Part shown: one piece after another, positions 25,029-33,310 of the stretch
How the letters are laid out: the number at the start of each line of letters is the position of its first letter
Position numbering within the stretch: the stretch's first letter is position 1
Position numbers and translations under genes: made by a program
Notes under the pieces: model-generated
The model's input: the letters and a program-made list of their open reading frames with translations, nothing else
The model's database searches: none
Told to the model about the DNA's origin: nothing
DNA from: Bdellovibrio sp. UBA4095
GTDB taxonomy: Bacteria > Bdellovibrionota > Bdellovibrionia > Bdellovibrionales > Bdellovibrionaceae
Length of the DNA stretch: 64,000 nucleotides
NCBI GenBank assembly: GCA_002381805.1
Contig: DFXZ01000004.1
Location: 992,001-1,056,000, forward strand
Direction: 5' to 3'

Positions 25029-26161
25029 ACTGTTTCGCTCACTGTATGGTTGTCAGTCTGATACTTGTTTCTTTTGCGGCAGGTGCCCAAGAGTTTATCG
25101 CAGAGACGGCCCCCCAGGAACCCCCCTATGTCGAAGAGAGTGAATTCGATGTTTCCGGTGACGAGGTGGTCGCAGATGAGTTCTCCACATTAGAAGATGA
25201 ATTTCGTGACGCCGATGTTTCGGAAGAGCAGGTTCCTGAAACGGTGAATCTTAATGAAGAGTCAGCTAACGGCGAAGAGTTTGTAATCGAGGAGGATTTA
25301 ATTCAGGGGGAACAACCTGAAGAATCCATCGTTGAGATCCCCTCGCCAGAGATTGATATGAATGCCGAGTTCGAGGCAGAAGCTGACGCTGAGATTGAGG
25401 CTCAGTCCGACGTTATTGTTTCTGAAGAGCGTCCTATTCCAAATGTCGAGATCGTGCAAAAGTCCAAGCAGGGTGGAGTTGAATATATTCGACATCCTCA
25501 GGCGGCTAAAGGTCTTTTGGTTATCGAAAAAGATGGAACTTACATTTATCGTACCAAAGAGGATCTTTCTTTTGATCAGACGGGAATTTTCCGATTCGGA
25601 ATGATGGATGCTCCAAAAATCACGTCAGCCGATGGCCAGACTTCGTTTTCAGACATGTATTCTCCATCGGTTCCTATGATCGGTTTTGATTATGAATGGC
25701 AACCTTTGAATGGATTCGGTCGCTGGGGTATTCAAGCAGGTTTTGGAATCATTACGGCCAGTGGGCCGGGGCGTTTCGTCAGTGATCCTTCAAAAGAAGC
25801 CAAGGAACAATACACCTTTATTGCCATTCCGCTCAGTCTTGGCGGAGTTTATCGAATGGAAGTCATGAACAGGCAGTGGTTTGCGCCTTATATTGCTGCG
25901 GGAGTAAATTATTTTCCTGTGATCGAAACTCGGGATGATGACAAAAGCCCGGGAATGGTGGGTACGCCAGGCGTTTATGGTTCTGGCGGAATGATGATCA
26001 ACTTGACGGCTCTGGATCGCGACACCGCATTCAACTTAAGAAGCGAATACGGCATTGCGAACCTTTGGGTTACGCTGGACTATCGCTACATTAAAACCTT
26101 CAGCGAGGAAGTGGACTTCACTTCCTCGCTGATTGGTGGCGGTATCGCAGTCGATTACTAG
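25025..26161 (+). CDS. Outer-membrane protein with long acidic N-terminal region
   Basis: 378 residues starting at GTG, coupled to the previous stop (GTGA). A signal peptide (cleavage near FAAGAQ, residue 22) is followed by about 110 residues rich in Glu, Asp and Val, probably disordered. The second half (about 185-378) has beta-barrel character: GFGRWGIQAGFGIIT, FIAIPLSLGGVYRM, WFAPYIAAGVNYF, and ends in SLIGGGIAVDY, with a terminal aromatic residue as in outer-membrane barrels. Likely works with the CFI-box protein; function unknown. Confidence 0.72.
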   Translation: MNCFAHCMVVSLILVSFAAGAQEFIAETAPQEPPYVEESEFDVSGDEVVADEFSTLEDEFRDADVSEEQVPETVNLNEESANGEEFVIEEDLIQGEQPEESIVEIPSPEIDMNAEFEAEADAEIEAQSDVIVSEERPIPNVEIVQKSKQGGVEYIRHPQAAKGLLVIEKDGTYIYRTKEDLSFDQTGIFRFGMMDAPKITSADGQTSFSDMYSPSVPMIGFDYEWQPLNGFGRWGIQAGFGIITASGPGRFVSDPSKEAKEQYTFIAIPLSLGGVYRMEVMNRQWFAPYIAAGVNYFPVIETRDDDKSPGMVGTPGVYGSGGMMINLTALDRDTAFNLRSEYGIANLWVTLDYRYIKTFSEEVDFTSSLIGGGIAVDY

Positions 26162-26164
26162 TTT

Positions 26165-26653
26165 TTACTCTAGTAAGCTTCTTAACATCCACGCAGTTTT
26201 TTCGTGGAGTTGCATTCTTTGAGTCAACAGATCGGCACTGACTTCGTCATTCGCTTTTTCCACAACCGGGAAGATCGAGCGAGCAGTGCGCACCACGGCT
26301 TCCTGTCCTTCGACTAATTGTTGAATCATTTCTTCCGCTGATGGAACGCCTTCTGGTTCTTCGATAGAGGTCAGTTTGGCGAATTCTTTGTAAGTTCCTG
26401 GTGCTGGAAATCCCAGAGAGCGAATTCGTTCAGCAATCAGATCTACTGCCATTGCAAGTTCCGTATACTGAGTTTCGAACATTGTGTGCAAAGTCTGAAA
26501 CATAGGACCAGTTACGTTCCAATGAAAGTTGTGTGTTGTTAGGTATAGAGTGTAAGAGTCTGCGAGCAGGCGAGAGAGTCCTTCGGCAATTTTTTTACGA
26601 TCAGCTTCTTTAATACCGTTATCCATACTGATTTTTTTTGTTTTCTTCGACAT
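26165..26653 (-). CDS. dps: Dps-type ferritin-like DNA-protection protein
   Basis: The start at 26653 (MSKKTKK) is chosen because GAGGTGACAGCT lies directly upstream and the longer frame has no site. The 162-residue protein carries the Dps ferroxidase set: HNFHWNVTGP (His44), His56, Asp71 and Glu75 in DLIAERI. Dps dodecamers store iron and bind DNA under starvation or oxidative stress. The Lys-rich N-terminal tail (KKTKK) would help DNA binding. It is convergent with the outer-membrane gene, three bases apart, and divergent from truA. Confidence 0.94.
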   Translation of the reverse strand: MSKKTKKISMDNGIKEADRKKIAEGLSRLLADSYTLYLTTHNFHWNVTGPMFQTLHTMFETQYTELAMAVDLIAERIRSLGFPAPGTYKEFAKLTSIEEPEGVPSAEEMIQQLVEGQEAVVRTARSIFPVVEKANDEVSADLLTQRMQLHEKTAWMLRSLLE

Positions 26654-26807
26654 AGCTGTCACCTCTTTATGGTTAGTTGTCCTGATTCTAAATCTGTTCT
26701 GGTGACAGGGGTAGGATAGATTTGACATGTCTTCCTGGGTTGGGGATGCCGCGCATCAACTCCGGAAGCCAGTACCTTTTAAAGTGCGAAACTGATAGGA
26801 AACGGCC

Positions 26808-27596
26808 ATGACAACAAAGGTTCGATTTACAGTTGCCTATGACGGAACGAATTACTGCGGCTGGCAGAAGCAAAAGCATGGTGATTTAAAGTCCGTGGCT
26901 CATACCATTGAGGACGTCTTGAGCGAGGTTTTCAATGAAAAGATTACCCTGTTTGCTTCCGGTCGAACTGATGCCGGCGTCCACGCCCTCAATCAAGTTT
27001 GTCATTTTTCGACTCACCGTAAGCTGGATCCGGCCCGCAAATGGGACCTTTGCTGGGCACTGAATTCCCACCTGCCGTCATCCATAGTGGTTAAAAAGGC
27101 TTGGCTGGCTCCGGAGGATTTTCATGCGACCCTTTCTGCTACGCACAAAACTTACCGCTATTTGATTATCAACCAGCAGCGACCGAGTCCCCATCTGGCA
27201 AGGCATACCGACTGGATCAGGCACCCTGTTGATATAGCGCATTTACAGCGCAGTTCCGAAATTATCGTGGGAAAACAAGACTTTAAGAGCTTTCAGTCGG
27301 TCGGTACGCCGATTTTGGATACGGTTCGCACGGTTTATAAGGCTGATTGGGAGTGGCGAAAACCCGGTGTTTTGCAGTTTACAATCACGGGGAGCGGGTT
27401 TCTGAAGCAAATGGTTCGAAATATCGTGGGAACCTCACTGATGTTGGAAAGAAAAGGTTCGGATCCGCTTGCTATGAAAGAGATTCTGGACGCCAAAGAC
27501 CGTAAAAAAGCGGGACCGCCGGCACCGGCTCAGGGCCTGTATCTGATGAAGGTTTATTATCCCCAGGACCTTGACAATAGGTGTATAGAACTTTAA
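26808..27596 (+). CDS. truA: tRNA pseudouridine(38-40) synthase
   Basis: 262 residues, normal size. Isomerises uridines 38-40 in the anticodon arm of tRNAs. The catalytic aspartate is Asp55 in GRTDAGVHA; TYRYLI and the C-terminal FLKQMVRNIVG motif are conserved. It lies directly upstream of rplM-rpsI, the same order as in many bacteria, and its last 26 bases contain a promoter candidate for that operon. Confidence 0.96.
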   Translation: MTTKVRFTVAYDGTNYCGWQKQKHGDLKSVAHTIEDVLSEVFNEKITLFASGRTDAGVHALNQVCHFSTHRKLDPARKWDLCWALNSHLPSSIVVKKAWLAPEDFHATLSATHKTYRYLIINQQRPSPHLARHTDWIRHPVDIAHLQRSSEIIVGKQDFKSFQSVGTPILDTVRTVYKADWEWRKPGVLQFTITGSGFLKQMVRNIVGTSLMLERKGSDPLAMKEILDAKDRKKAGPPAPAQGLYLMKVYYPQDLDNRCIEL

Positions 27597-27599
27597 AAC
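27571..27599 (+). promoter_or_regulatory. Promoter candidate for rplM-rpsI
   Basis: TTGACA at 27571-27576, then 17 bases, then TAAAAC at 27594-27599. This is a perfect -35 with optimal spacing and a 4-of-6 -10, overlapping the truA end. It would give a leader of about 100 bases before rplM. Confidence 0.55.
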
Positions 27600-27706
27600 A
27601 TCCCTTCCCGCAAAATAGTGTAAGAGCCCGTTGTAAAACTCAAACATATTTTTGCCGAGCAGGCAGACGGTAAAACTGACTGTTCAAAATGAAACTGGAG
27701 ACCCTA

Positions 27707-28150
27707 ATGAAGACTTTCAATGCAAAAGCAGATGAAGTTGAAAGAAAATGGTGGATCGTTGATTGCGCTGACCAAAAGGTCGGTCGTGTAGCGACTACTA
27801 TCGCAACTATCCTTCGTGGAAAAAACAAGCCAATCTACACTCCAAACGTTGATACTGGTGACTTTGTTGTCGTTATCAATACTGATAAGTTGGAGCTTTC
27901 TGGAACTAAATGGGATGACAAAAAATACTACCGTCATTCACGTTTCTTCGGTTCTATGAAAGAGATGACGGCAGCTCAAGCAAAAGAGAAAGATTCAACT
28001 TTCATCTTGCACGAAGCTGTGCGCGGAATGCTTCCTACAAACAAGCTTTCTCGTCACGTTATCATGAAAATGAAGGCGTACGCTGGCGCTGAGCACCCAC
28101 ATGCTGCTCAAAAACCGGCTCTTTACACTATCCCTTCTAAAAAGAAATAA
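27707..28150 (+). CDS. rplM: 50S ribosomal protein L13
   Basis: The start at 27707 (MKTFNAK) fits the L13 family N-terminus and has CTGGAG six bases upstream; the frame extends to 27689 but those residues are not family-like. The 147-residue protein has the DCADQKVGRVAT and NTDKLELSGTKWDDKKYYRHS blocks and the RGMLPTNKLSRHVI motif of L13, an early assembly protein binding 23S rRNA. It is followed 13 bases later by rpsI, the universal pair. Confidence 0.98.
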   Translation: MKTFNAKADEVERKWWIVDCADQKVGRVATTIATILRGKNKPIYTPNVDTGDFVVVINTDKLELSGTKWDDKKYYRHSRFFGSMKEMTAAQAKEKDSTFILHEAVRGMLPTNKLSRHVIMKMKAYAGAEHPHAAQKPALYTIPSKKK

Positions 28151-28163
28151 TCGGAGATAGACA

Positions 28164-28562
28164 ATGGCAGCAGCAGAAAAATTCTATTATGCAACTGGAA
28201 GAAGAAAAACGAGCTCTGCGCGCGTTTTCTTGAAGCCTGGTAAAGGCACTATCACAATCAACGGAAAACAATCCGACGATTATTTGACTCGTATGCAATC
28301 ACGCATGGTGATTTTGCAGCCTCTCGATCTTTTAAACCAACTTGGTAAGTTCGACGCTAAAATCACTGTTGCTGGTGGTGGTGAGTCTGGACAAGCTGGT
28401 GCTATCCGTTTGGGTATCACTCGTGCTTTGATCGCTTTCAACCCAGAGTTCAAAACAACTCTGAAAAAAGCTGGATACGTTATGCGTGATCCTCGTATGG
28501 TTGAGCGTAAGAAATACGGTAAAGCGGGTGCACGTCGTAGATTCCAATACTCTAAGCGTTAA
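28164..28562 (+). CDS. rpsI: 30S ribosomal protein S9
   Basis: 132 residues. ATGRRKTSSARVFL and the GQAGAIRLGITRAL block identify S9; the C-terminal tail ends in RRRFQYSKR, the lysine-arginine end that reaches the P-site tRNA in the small subunit. GGAGATAGACA precedes the ATG. The operon ends at the terminator at 28629-28662. Confidence 0.98.
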   Translation: MAAAEKFYYATGRRKTSSARVFLKPGKGTITINGKQSDDYLTRMQSRMVILQPLDLLNQLGKFDAKITVAGGGESGQAGAIRLGITRALIAFNPEFKTTLKKAGYVMRDPRMVERKKYGKAGARRRFQYSKR

Positions 28563-28628
28563 TTCTGTAAGACATCTGTGGGGCGACTTGGTCGCTTCGC
28601 TGGTCTGGAAAACGAAGAGTGGAAACTC

Positions 28629-28662
28629 AAAAAAAAGGGAGCTGGTTCAGCTCCCTTTTTTT
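28629..28662 (+). terminator. Rho-independent terminator of rplM-rpsI
   Basis: GGGAGCT (28637-28643) and AGCTCCC (28649-28655) form a 7-bp stem with loop GGTTC, extended by an A run on the left and seven T on the right. Confidence 0.92.
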
Positions 28663-28704
28663 ATTATGTCTGATATCTTTTAAAGAAGTACCAGTTATAG
28701 AAAT

Positions 28705-28733
28705 AAAAAAGGCTTCCGTAATGGAAGCCTTTT
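28705..28733 (-). terminator. Terminator of the secreted protein gene at 28763
   Basis: GGCTTCC (28711-28717) and GGAAGCC (28723-28729), loop GTAAT, flanked by six A on the left and four T on the right. On the minus strand this gives a stem followed by six T, just past the stop at 28763; it could also act on the plus strand. Confidence 0.88.
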
Positions 28734-28762
28734 CTTATTTTAGTTCATCAGATCCGCAATGA

Positions 28763-29155
28763 CTACTTTGTTGAGCAGCTCAATGGGTAGATGTTGCCGT
28801 TAGCAGCCAAGAAGCCAGAGAAAGTATCAGCTGATTCTGCGCCAAGAGCCAAGAAACCTGTGTTAGTGATAACACCGTCAACTTGGTTTGTCTTTTCAGT
28901 CAAAGCAAGAAGGTTCAAGAAACCGTTCTTCATTTGTTCTGCAACCGCGCCTTTATCCATTTGAGAGAAGAACAATGAAGCCGCACTCTTTTCGACAAGG
29001 TTAACAGTTACGAAATCAACTGATTGGTCGTCAGCGATTTCAACAGAAAGGCTAACAGCCTTTGTTTCAGAAGGAACAACACAGTTCATAAGAGTTGTTT
29101 CTGCCATTGCAGAGGAACCGATAAGCATCAAAGAAGCGATCAATAGATTTTTCAT
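28763..29155 (-). CDS. Small secreted protein of unknown function
   Basis: 130 residues with a clear signal peptide (MKNLLIASLMLIGSSAMA, cleavage before Glu19). The mature part has two cysteines (one near residue 25, one three residues from the end), likely a disulfide, and no other recognisable motif. It is a single-gene unit with its own terminator. I do not recognise a family. Confidence 0.75.
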   Translation of the reverse strand: MKNLLIASLMLIGSSAMAETTLMNCVVPSETKAVSLSVEIADDQSVDFVTVNLVEKSAASLFFSQMDKGAVAEQMKNGFLNLLALTEKTNQVDGVITNTGFLALGAESADTFSGFLAANGNIYPLSCSTK

Positions 29156-29295
29156 TTAAACCCCCAAGGTTGTTAAGTCGTAGAAGCTATGTCAGCCGTG
29201 GGAACCATGCAAATTCAAATGCAATGCGAAACCGATAGATCGCAGATCTGTAAGGCCTTTCAGAATGAGACACTGTGCGGAGGCGGCGCAAGAAG

Positions 29296-29317
29296 CTGTC
29301 TACAATATTTTAGACAG
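29296..29317. repeat. Inverted repeat in the 28763/29417 divergent gap
   Basis: CTGTCTA (29296-29302) and TAGACAG (29311-29317) flank eight bases. It ends three bases before a sigma-28-like -35 element and so could be an operator for the downstream lipoprotein gene. The rest of the 261-base gap holds two copies of TTTAGTCTG (near 29353 and 29397) and no gene I can support. Confidence 0.4.
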
Positions 29318-29319
29318 TG

Positions 29320-29347
29320 TAAAGTTCTTAGAGCCTTAGTCCGATAT
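29320..29347 (+). promoter_or_regulatory. Weak sigma-28-like promoter candidate
   Basis: TAAAGTTC at 29320-29327 and TCCGATAT at 29340-29347. Both halves resemble the FliA consensus, but the spacing is one base longer than usual. It lies 70 bases before the lipoprotein start at 29417. Confidence 0.3.
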
Positions 29348-29416
29348 TACTTTAGTCTGAGTCGGGAATGGATTTTGAAGCTCCCTACTTAAGATGTTTA
29401 GTCTGGGGGGTATGGC

Positions 29417-29995
29417 TTGAGAAAGGGAATGGCATTTTTTATCGTCACCTGTCTCGTTGTGGGATTCCAAAACTGCGCTCAAAACGGTGCGAATCTCGGT
29501 GCGGATCTAGGATCAGGTGATCTGGCGTCCCAAGCTCCCTCTGCTGATGCAGCATTCCTCGAGTCGACTCCAGAAGTAACTTTCGTCGAAATTCCCCAAT
29601 ATCAGGCTGTCGCAAAGACAACCTCACTAGCGGACTCACTTGAAAAAAGATTGGTCATTTCGACTGCGACAGGTCGGATTCAGTTGATGGATTCGAAAAA
29701 TGCGGTTCACGGTGTCGCTTGTTTGAATTTCGATGACTTTAGTAAATTTAAAAAATCAATCGAAGGTTCTGCAATATGTGCGGCTGGCGTCACTGATGCG
29801 GAAATATGTGCAATGAGATATAAACCTCCTTACGCGGTTCTTTTTACTGGTGCGCAAGAGCGTATCAGTTTAGGTGAGGAACTCAATTCCTGTGGCCGCG
29901 GTAAAGTAGATCTTTGTGGTGACATTAAAGAGGACTTCCAGCAGATCATTCAACATATCGAACTCAATTGGAAGTCCATGGCCTGTGCGGATTAA
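29417..29995 (+). CDS. Lipoprotein of unknown function
   Basis: 192 residues starting at TTG, with a run of six G upstream; the ATG at 29429 is an alternative. The signal peptide ends in the lipobox GFQNC (Cys20 from the TTG start), a form common in Bdellovibrio lipoproteins. The mature part is Ala/Gly/Ser-rich at first, then a small domain with about seven cysteines after the lipidated one, likely disulfide-bonded. It is convergent with alaS, six bases apart. No family recognised. Confidence 0.72.
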   Translation: MRKGMAFFIVTCLVVGFQNCAQNGANLGADLGSGDLASQAPSADAAFLESTPEVTFVEIPQYQAVAKTTSLADSLEKRLVISTATGRIQLMDSKNAVHGVACLNFDDFSKFKKSIEGSAICAAGVTDAEICAMRYKPPYAVLFTGAQERISLGEELNSCGRGKVDLCGDIKEDFQQIIQHIELNWKSMACAD

Positions 29996-30001
29996 CTCCG
30001 C

Positions 30002-32728
30002 CTAAACTCCTAAAATTGTTTTCACCTTGGCAAAAGCGTCGGGAAGTTGGGCTCTGTTGGGAGCCGCTCCTTGCGCGAAATCAGGTCGTCCTCCACCTTT
30101 ACCACCCATTATTCCTGCGACCTCTTTTAGCAAATCACCCGCTTTAGTTTCGGCAGAGATTTCTTTGGAAACACTGACGATAATTGGGTGTGAACTGTCG
30201 CCTTGTCCTACGACGACGACAATGCCGGACTGAATTTTATTTTTAAGATGGTCCGTGACCTCTGCAAGAACCTGACGGTCATCGAGTGCTAAGTCTGCAA
30301 AGACGAGCTTTCCGGGTTTTCCGGCTTTGGTCATAAATGCTAAAGCTTTCGCGGCAAGGTCATCAATATTGATTTGACCTCCTTGCAGCTTTTTCATTTC
30401 TTTTTCCTGCAGCTTGATTTGTTCCTTGAATGCTTCAATTCGATTGGCAAGAGTTGCTGTCTCTCCAGTGACTTCCAAATGCTTTAGGTAATGAGGGCTC
30501 TTTTGAAGTCCAGCAGATGCCAAGGCATCATCTAAATGTAGTATGGCCTTCATGGCGTACTGAACAGCTCCATCGCCCGTGATGGCCTCAACTCGGCGCA
30601 CGCCAGCGCTGACACCGGCTTCAGAAACAATTTTAAAGAATCGGATTTGCGAAGTGTTTGTAACGTGTGTTCCACCACAAAGCTCGCAAGAGAAATCACC
30701 CATTGTCAGGACACGAACTGAATCGCCGTACTTTTCACCAAAAAGTGCCATGGCTCCTTTTTCAAGAGCTTGCTTGTGACTCATGACCTCGGCTTTGACA
30801 TCGAGAGCTCTGGCGATTTGCTCGTTCACCAAAGATTCGATCTGGTGGATTTCTTCTGTGCTCAATGGCTTGTTATGAGTGAAGTCGAAGCGAGTTTTTT
30901 GGCTGTCCACCAAAGAGCCCGCCTGGGACACATGACCACCTAAAACTTTGCGAAGAGCTGCATGTAGCAGATGTGTGGCAGAATGGTTCGCGGCAGTGTT
31001 ACGTCTTTCTGCGGGATCGACGCCCATTTCGACTTTCATTCCGACTTTAAAGTCGCCACTCTCTACGGAAAGATGGTGAAGGATGATGTCGTCTATTTTA
31101 GTAGTATTGATGACCTGCGCTCGACTTGTTCCTTGAAGGATATATCCGTGATCACCAGCCTGACCGCCACCTTCACCATAGAAAGTTGTGGAATTCAGAA
31201 TCATAATTCCGGTATCACCTGCGTTGAGTTTTTCAACCACAGAGTGTCCGTTGGATAGCGCCATCACTTGGCCGTCTCCAATGATGTCATGATAGCCAAG
31301 GAACTGAACGGTTTTACCAGTTCCTGCATAGTCTTTGGCGAATTTTATCAGGTGTTGTTCATCGGCACCCATGGATTTGCCTTTCCATGAAGCTTTGGAT
31401 CGAGCGCGATTTTCTTCCATCTGTTTTTCAAAAGACTCTTCGTTGACTTCGACACCCTGTTCATTGGCGATGACGCGAGTTAAGTCAGCAGGGAAGCCAT
31501 AGGTGTCGTACATTTTAAAGACGACCTCTCCGGATAGCTCCTTAAGGCCTTTTGCCTTCGCTTTGCTAAGTTCCTCGGAAAGTATATGTGTGCCGTTGTC
31601 CAAAGTCGCAGAGAAACGATCTTCTTCGTCACGGATGGTGTTAATGATATGATCACGCCGGGCTTCGAGCTCTGGATAGAAGTCTTTCATGGACTCGATA
31701 AGAGATTCGGCCATACCCGGCAAAAATGATTGATCAGCGGAAAGCTTGCGCCCATAGCGAATCGCTCGGCGCATGATTCGACGAAGAACATAGCCTCGCC
31801 CTTCATTTGAAGGAAGAGCACCGTCTGCAATCAAGAACGAAGTTGATCGGCAGTGATCGGCAAGAACTCGAAGTGCTGCTGTTTTTTCCGCAATTTCTAT
31901 GTTCTTTTCGAGAACTTCCTTATCGGTAACATATTCAACGTTACCGATCTTACAAGCTCGTTCAATCATGGGTAGAAAAAGATCGGTGTCGTAGTTGTTC
32001 AGCTTTCCTTGCATAGCTGCAACGACGCGCTCAAGTCCAGAGCCCGTGTCAACGGATGGCTTGGGCAGTGGAGTCAGTGTGCCTGGAGGATTTTCAAAGT
32101 ACTGCATGAAGACCAAATTCCAGATTTCAACAAAGCGATCTTCGCCGGCAGCTATACCTTTAAAGGGATCGGAAATTGTACCTGCTTTTGGGCCGTGATC
32201 GTAAAAAATCTCTGTGCACGGTCCGCAAGGCCCGGTGTCGCCCATTTTCCAAAAATTATCTTTTTCATCAAAACGAAAGATGCGATCACGAGGGACGCCC
32301 TCCTGTTCGTGCCAAATGTCGGCAGCCTCATCGTCAGTGCGGAAGACAGTGACATATAGTTTTTCTTTGGGAATACCAAGTTCCTTGGTCAGAAATTCCC
32401 ACGCGAAATGAATAGCATCCTTTTTGAAATAGTCGCCAAAAGAAAAATTACCCAGCATTTCAAAAAAGGTGTGATGGCGAGCAGTGAAACCAACATTTTC
32501 TAAATCATTGTGTTTGCCGCCGGCACGTACACATTTTTGAGAACTGACGGCGCGAGAGTAATCTCTTTTTTCGAGGCCCAAGAAAGCATTTTTAAACTGG
32601 TTCATCCCGGCGTTGGCAAACAAGAGAGTCGGGTCATTTTCCGGAATCAATGACGAAGAAGGAACAACGGTGTGGCCGTTCTTCTTGAAATAATTGATGA
32701 ATGCGTTGCGAACCTCAGAGCTTTTCAT
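30002..32728 (-). CDS. alaS: Alanyl-tRNA synthetase
   Basis: The start at 32728 (MKSSEVRNAFINYF) is chosen because it matches the family N-terminus and has AAAGG upstream; the frame runs ten codons further. The 908-residue protein has the class II aminoacylation domain (FANAGMNQFKN, RAVSSQKCVR), the editing-domain zinc ligands NHSATHLLHAAL and CELCGGTHV, and the C-terminal DHHA1-type end with GKGGGRPDFAQG. It charges tRNA-Ala and hydrolyses mischarged Ser/Gly-tRNA-Ala. The start lies 14 bases inside recX, so translation is coupled. Confidence 0.98.
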   Translation of the reverse strand: MKSSEVRNAFINYFKKNGHTVVPSSSLIPENDPTLLFANAGMNQFKNAFLGLEKRDYSRAVSSQKCVRAGGKHNDLENVGFTARHHTFFEMLGNFSFGDYFKKDAIHFAWEFLTKELGIPKEKLYVTVFRTDDEAADIWHEQEGVPRDRIFRFDEKDNFWKMGDTGPCGPCTEIFYDHGPKAGTISDPFKGIAAGEDRFVEIWNLVFMQYFENPPGTLTPLPKPSVDTGSGLERVVAAMQGKLNNYDTDLFLPMIERACKIGNVEYVTDKEVLEKNIEIAEKTAALRVLADHCRSTSFLIADGALPSNEGRGYVLRRIMRRAIRYGRKLSADQSFLPGMAESLIESMKDFYPELEARRDHIINTIRDEEDRFSATLDNGTHILSEELSKAKAKGLKELSGEVVFKMYDTYGFPADLTRVIANEQGVEVNEESFEKQMEENRARSKASWKGKSMGADEQHLIKFAKDYAGTGKTVQFLGYHDIIGDGQVMALSNGHSVVEKLNAGDTGIMILNSTTFYGEGGGQAGDHGYILQGTSRAQVINTTKIDDIILHHLSVESGDFKVGMKVEMGVDPAERRNTAANHSATHLLHAALRKVLGGHVSQAGSLVDSQKTRFDFTHNKPLSTEEIHQIESLVNEQIARALDVKAEVMSHKQALEKGAMALFGEKYGDSVRVLTMGDFSCELCGGTHVTNTSQIRFFKIVSEAGVSAGVRRVEAITGDGAVQYAMKAILHLDDALASAGLQKSPHYLKHLEVTGETATLANRIEAFKEQIKLQEKEMKKLQGGQINIDDLAAKALAFMTKAGKPGKLVFADLALDDRQVLAEVTDHLKNKIQSGIVVVVGQGDSSHPIIVSVSKEISAETKAGDLLKEVAGIMGGKGGGRPDFAQGAAPNRAQLPDAFAKVKTILGV

Positions 32729-33179
32729 AAATAACCTTTCTAACGGTTTCACTGTCAAACCCGCGAGACATAAGGAAGCGTCCCACTTTGGCTTTGTCTT
32801 CTCGGGTCAGCTTTTCTTCGAGATCGTATTTCCCTTTGACGATCTCAAGGGCCTTCTTGAGTTCGGCTTCACGATCAGGGGCTACTTGAGGCAAGCCCTT
32901 GTCGCGAAGATAATTATTAATGTATTGAATACCTTTATTTTTCCGATGAAGCATATCGGCCATTCTCTGCGCAAGATCCTGCGGATCGCCTAGCCAATTA
33001 TTGTCTTTGGCGAACTGAATGGCATTTTCGATTGCGCTCAAGGTCTCTTCGTCATCGGGGAATCGCTCACGTAGCTTTTTTCGCAATTCCTTTTCGGAAT
33101 GATCCCGTCGGGCCAGAAGGTCCATGACTTTCTTCTGGGTCGCGAAGCGAATTTTACGGGGATCTTTTTCGTCAGACAT
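32715..33179 (-). CDS. recX: RecX regulatory protein
   Basis: 154 residues. The three-helix repeats typical of RecX are visible: LLARRDHSEKELRKKLRERF (20-39), then FAKDNNWLGD and a third repeat ending RFLMSRGFDSETVRKV. RecX caps RecA filaments and limits their growth. Most bacteria place recX beside recA; here it is upstream of and overlapping alaS, with recA 5 kb away on the other strand. It is divergent from the gene starting at 33311. Confidence 0.88.
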   Translation of the reverse strand: MSDEKDPRKIRFATQKKVMDLLARRDHSEKELRKKLRERFPDDEETLSAIENAIQFAKDNNWLGDPQDLAQRMADMLHRKNKGIQYINNYLRDKGLPQVAPDREAELKKALEIVKGKYDLEEKLTREDKAKVGRFLMSRGFDSETVRKVIYEKL

Positions 33180-33189
33180 AGAGCAAGTT

Positions 33190-33221
33190 TTATCCTGTTT
33201 TCGCTGCCTTGCGAAGGATAA
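33190..33221 (-). promoter_or_regulatory. Hairpin in the recX leader
   Basis: TTATCC (33190-33195) pairs with GGATAA (33216-33221) and TTCGC (33200-33204) with GCGAA (33211-33215), an 11-bp stem with one four-base bulge, ending 10 bases upstream of the recX start codon. It could affect recX-alaS expression; it may also overlap the promoter. Confidence 0.35.
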
Positions 33222-33310
33222 TTTCTGCCATTTTGCATTTAGGCGAGGGATTGTCGAAACACAATCAGAATAGGGTCATTTCGGTGATAGCATTGATGCA
33301 GGAGGTTCTT

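Noticed and set aside
29189..29392. 67-codon open frame in the 28763/29417 gap
   Set aside because: No initiation signal and it overlaps the inverted repeat and promoter-like elements.
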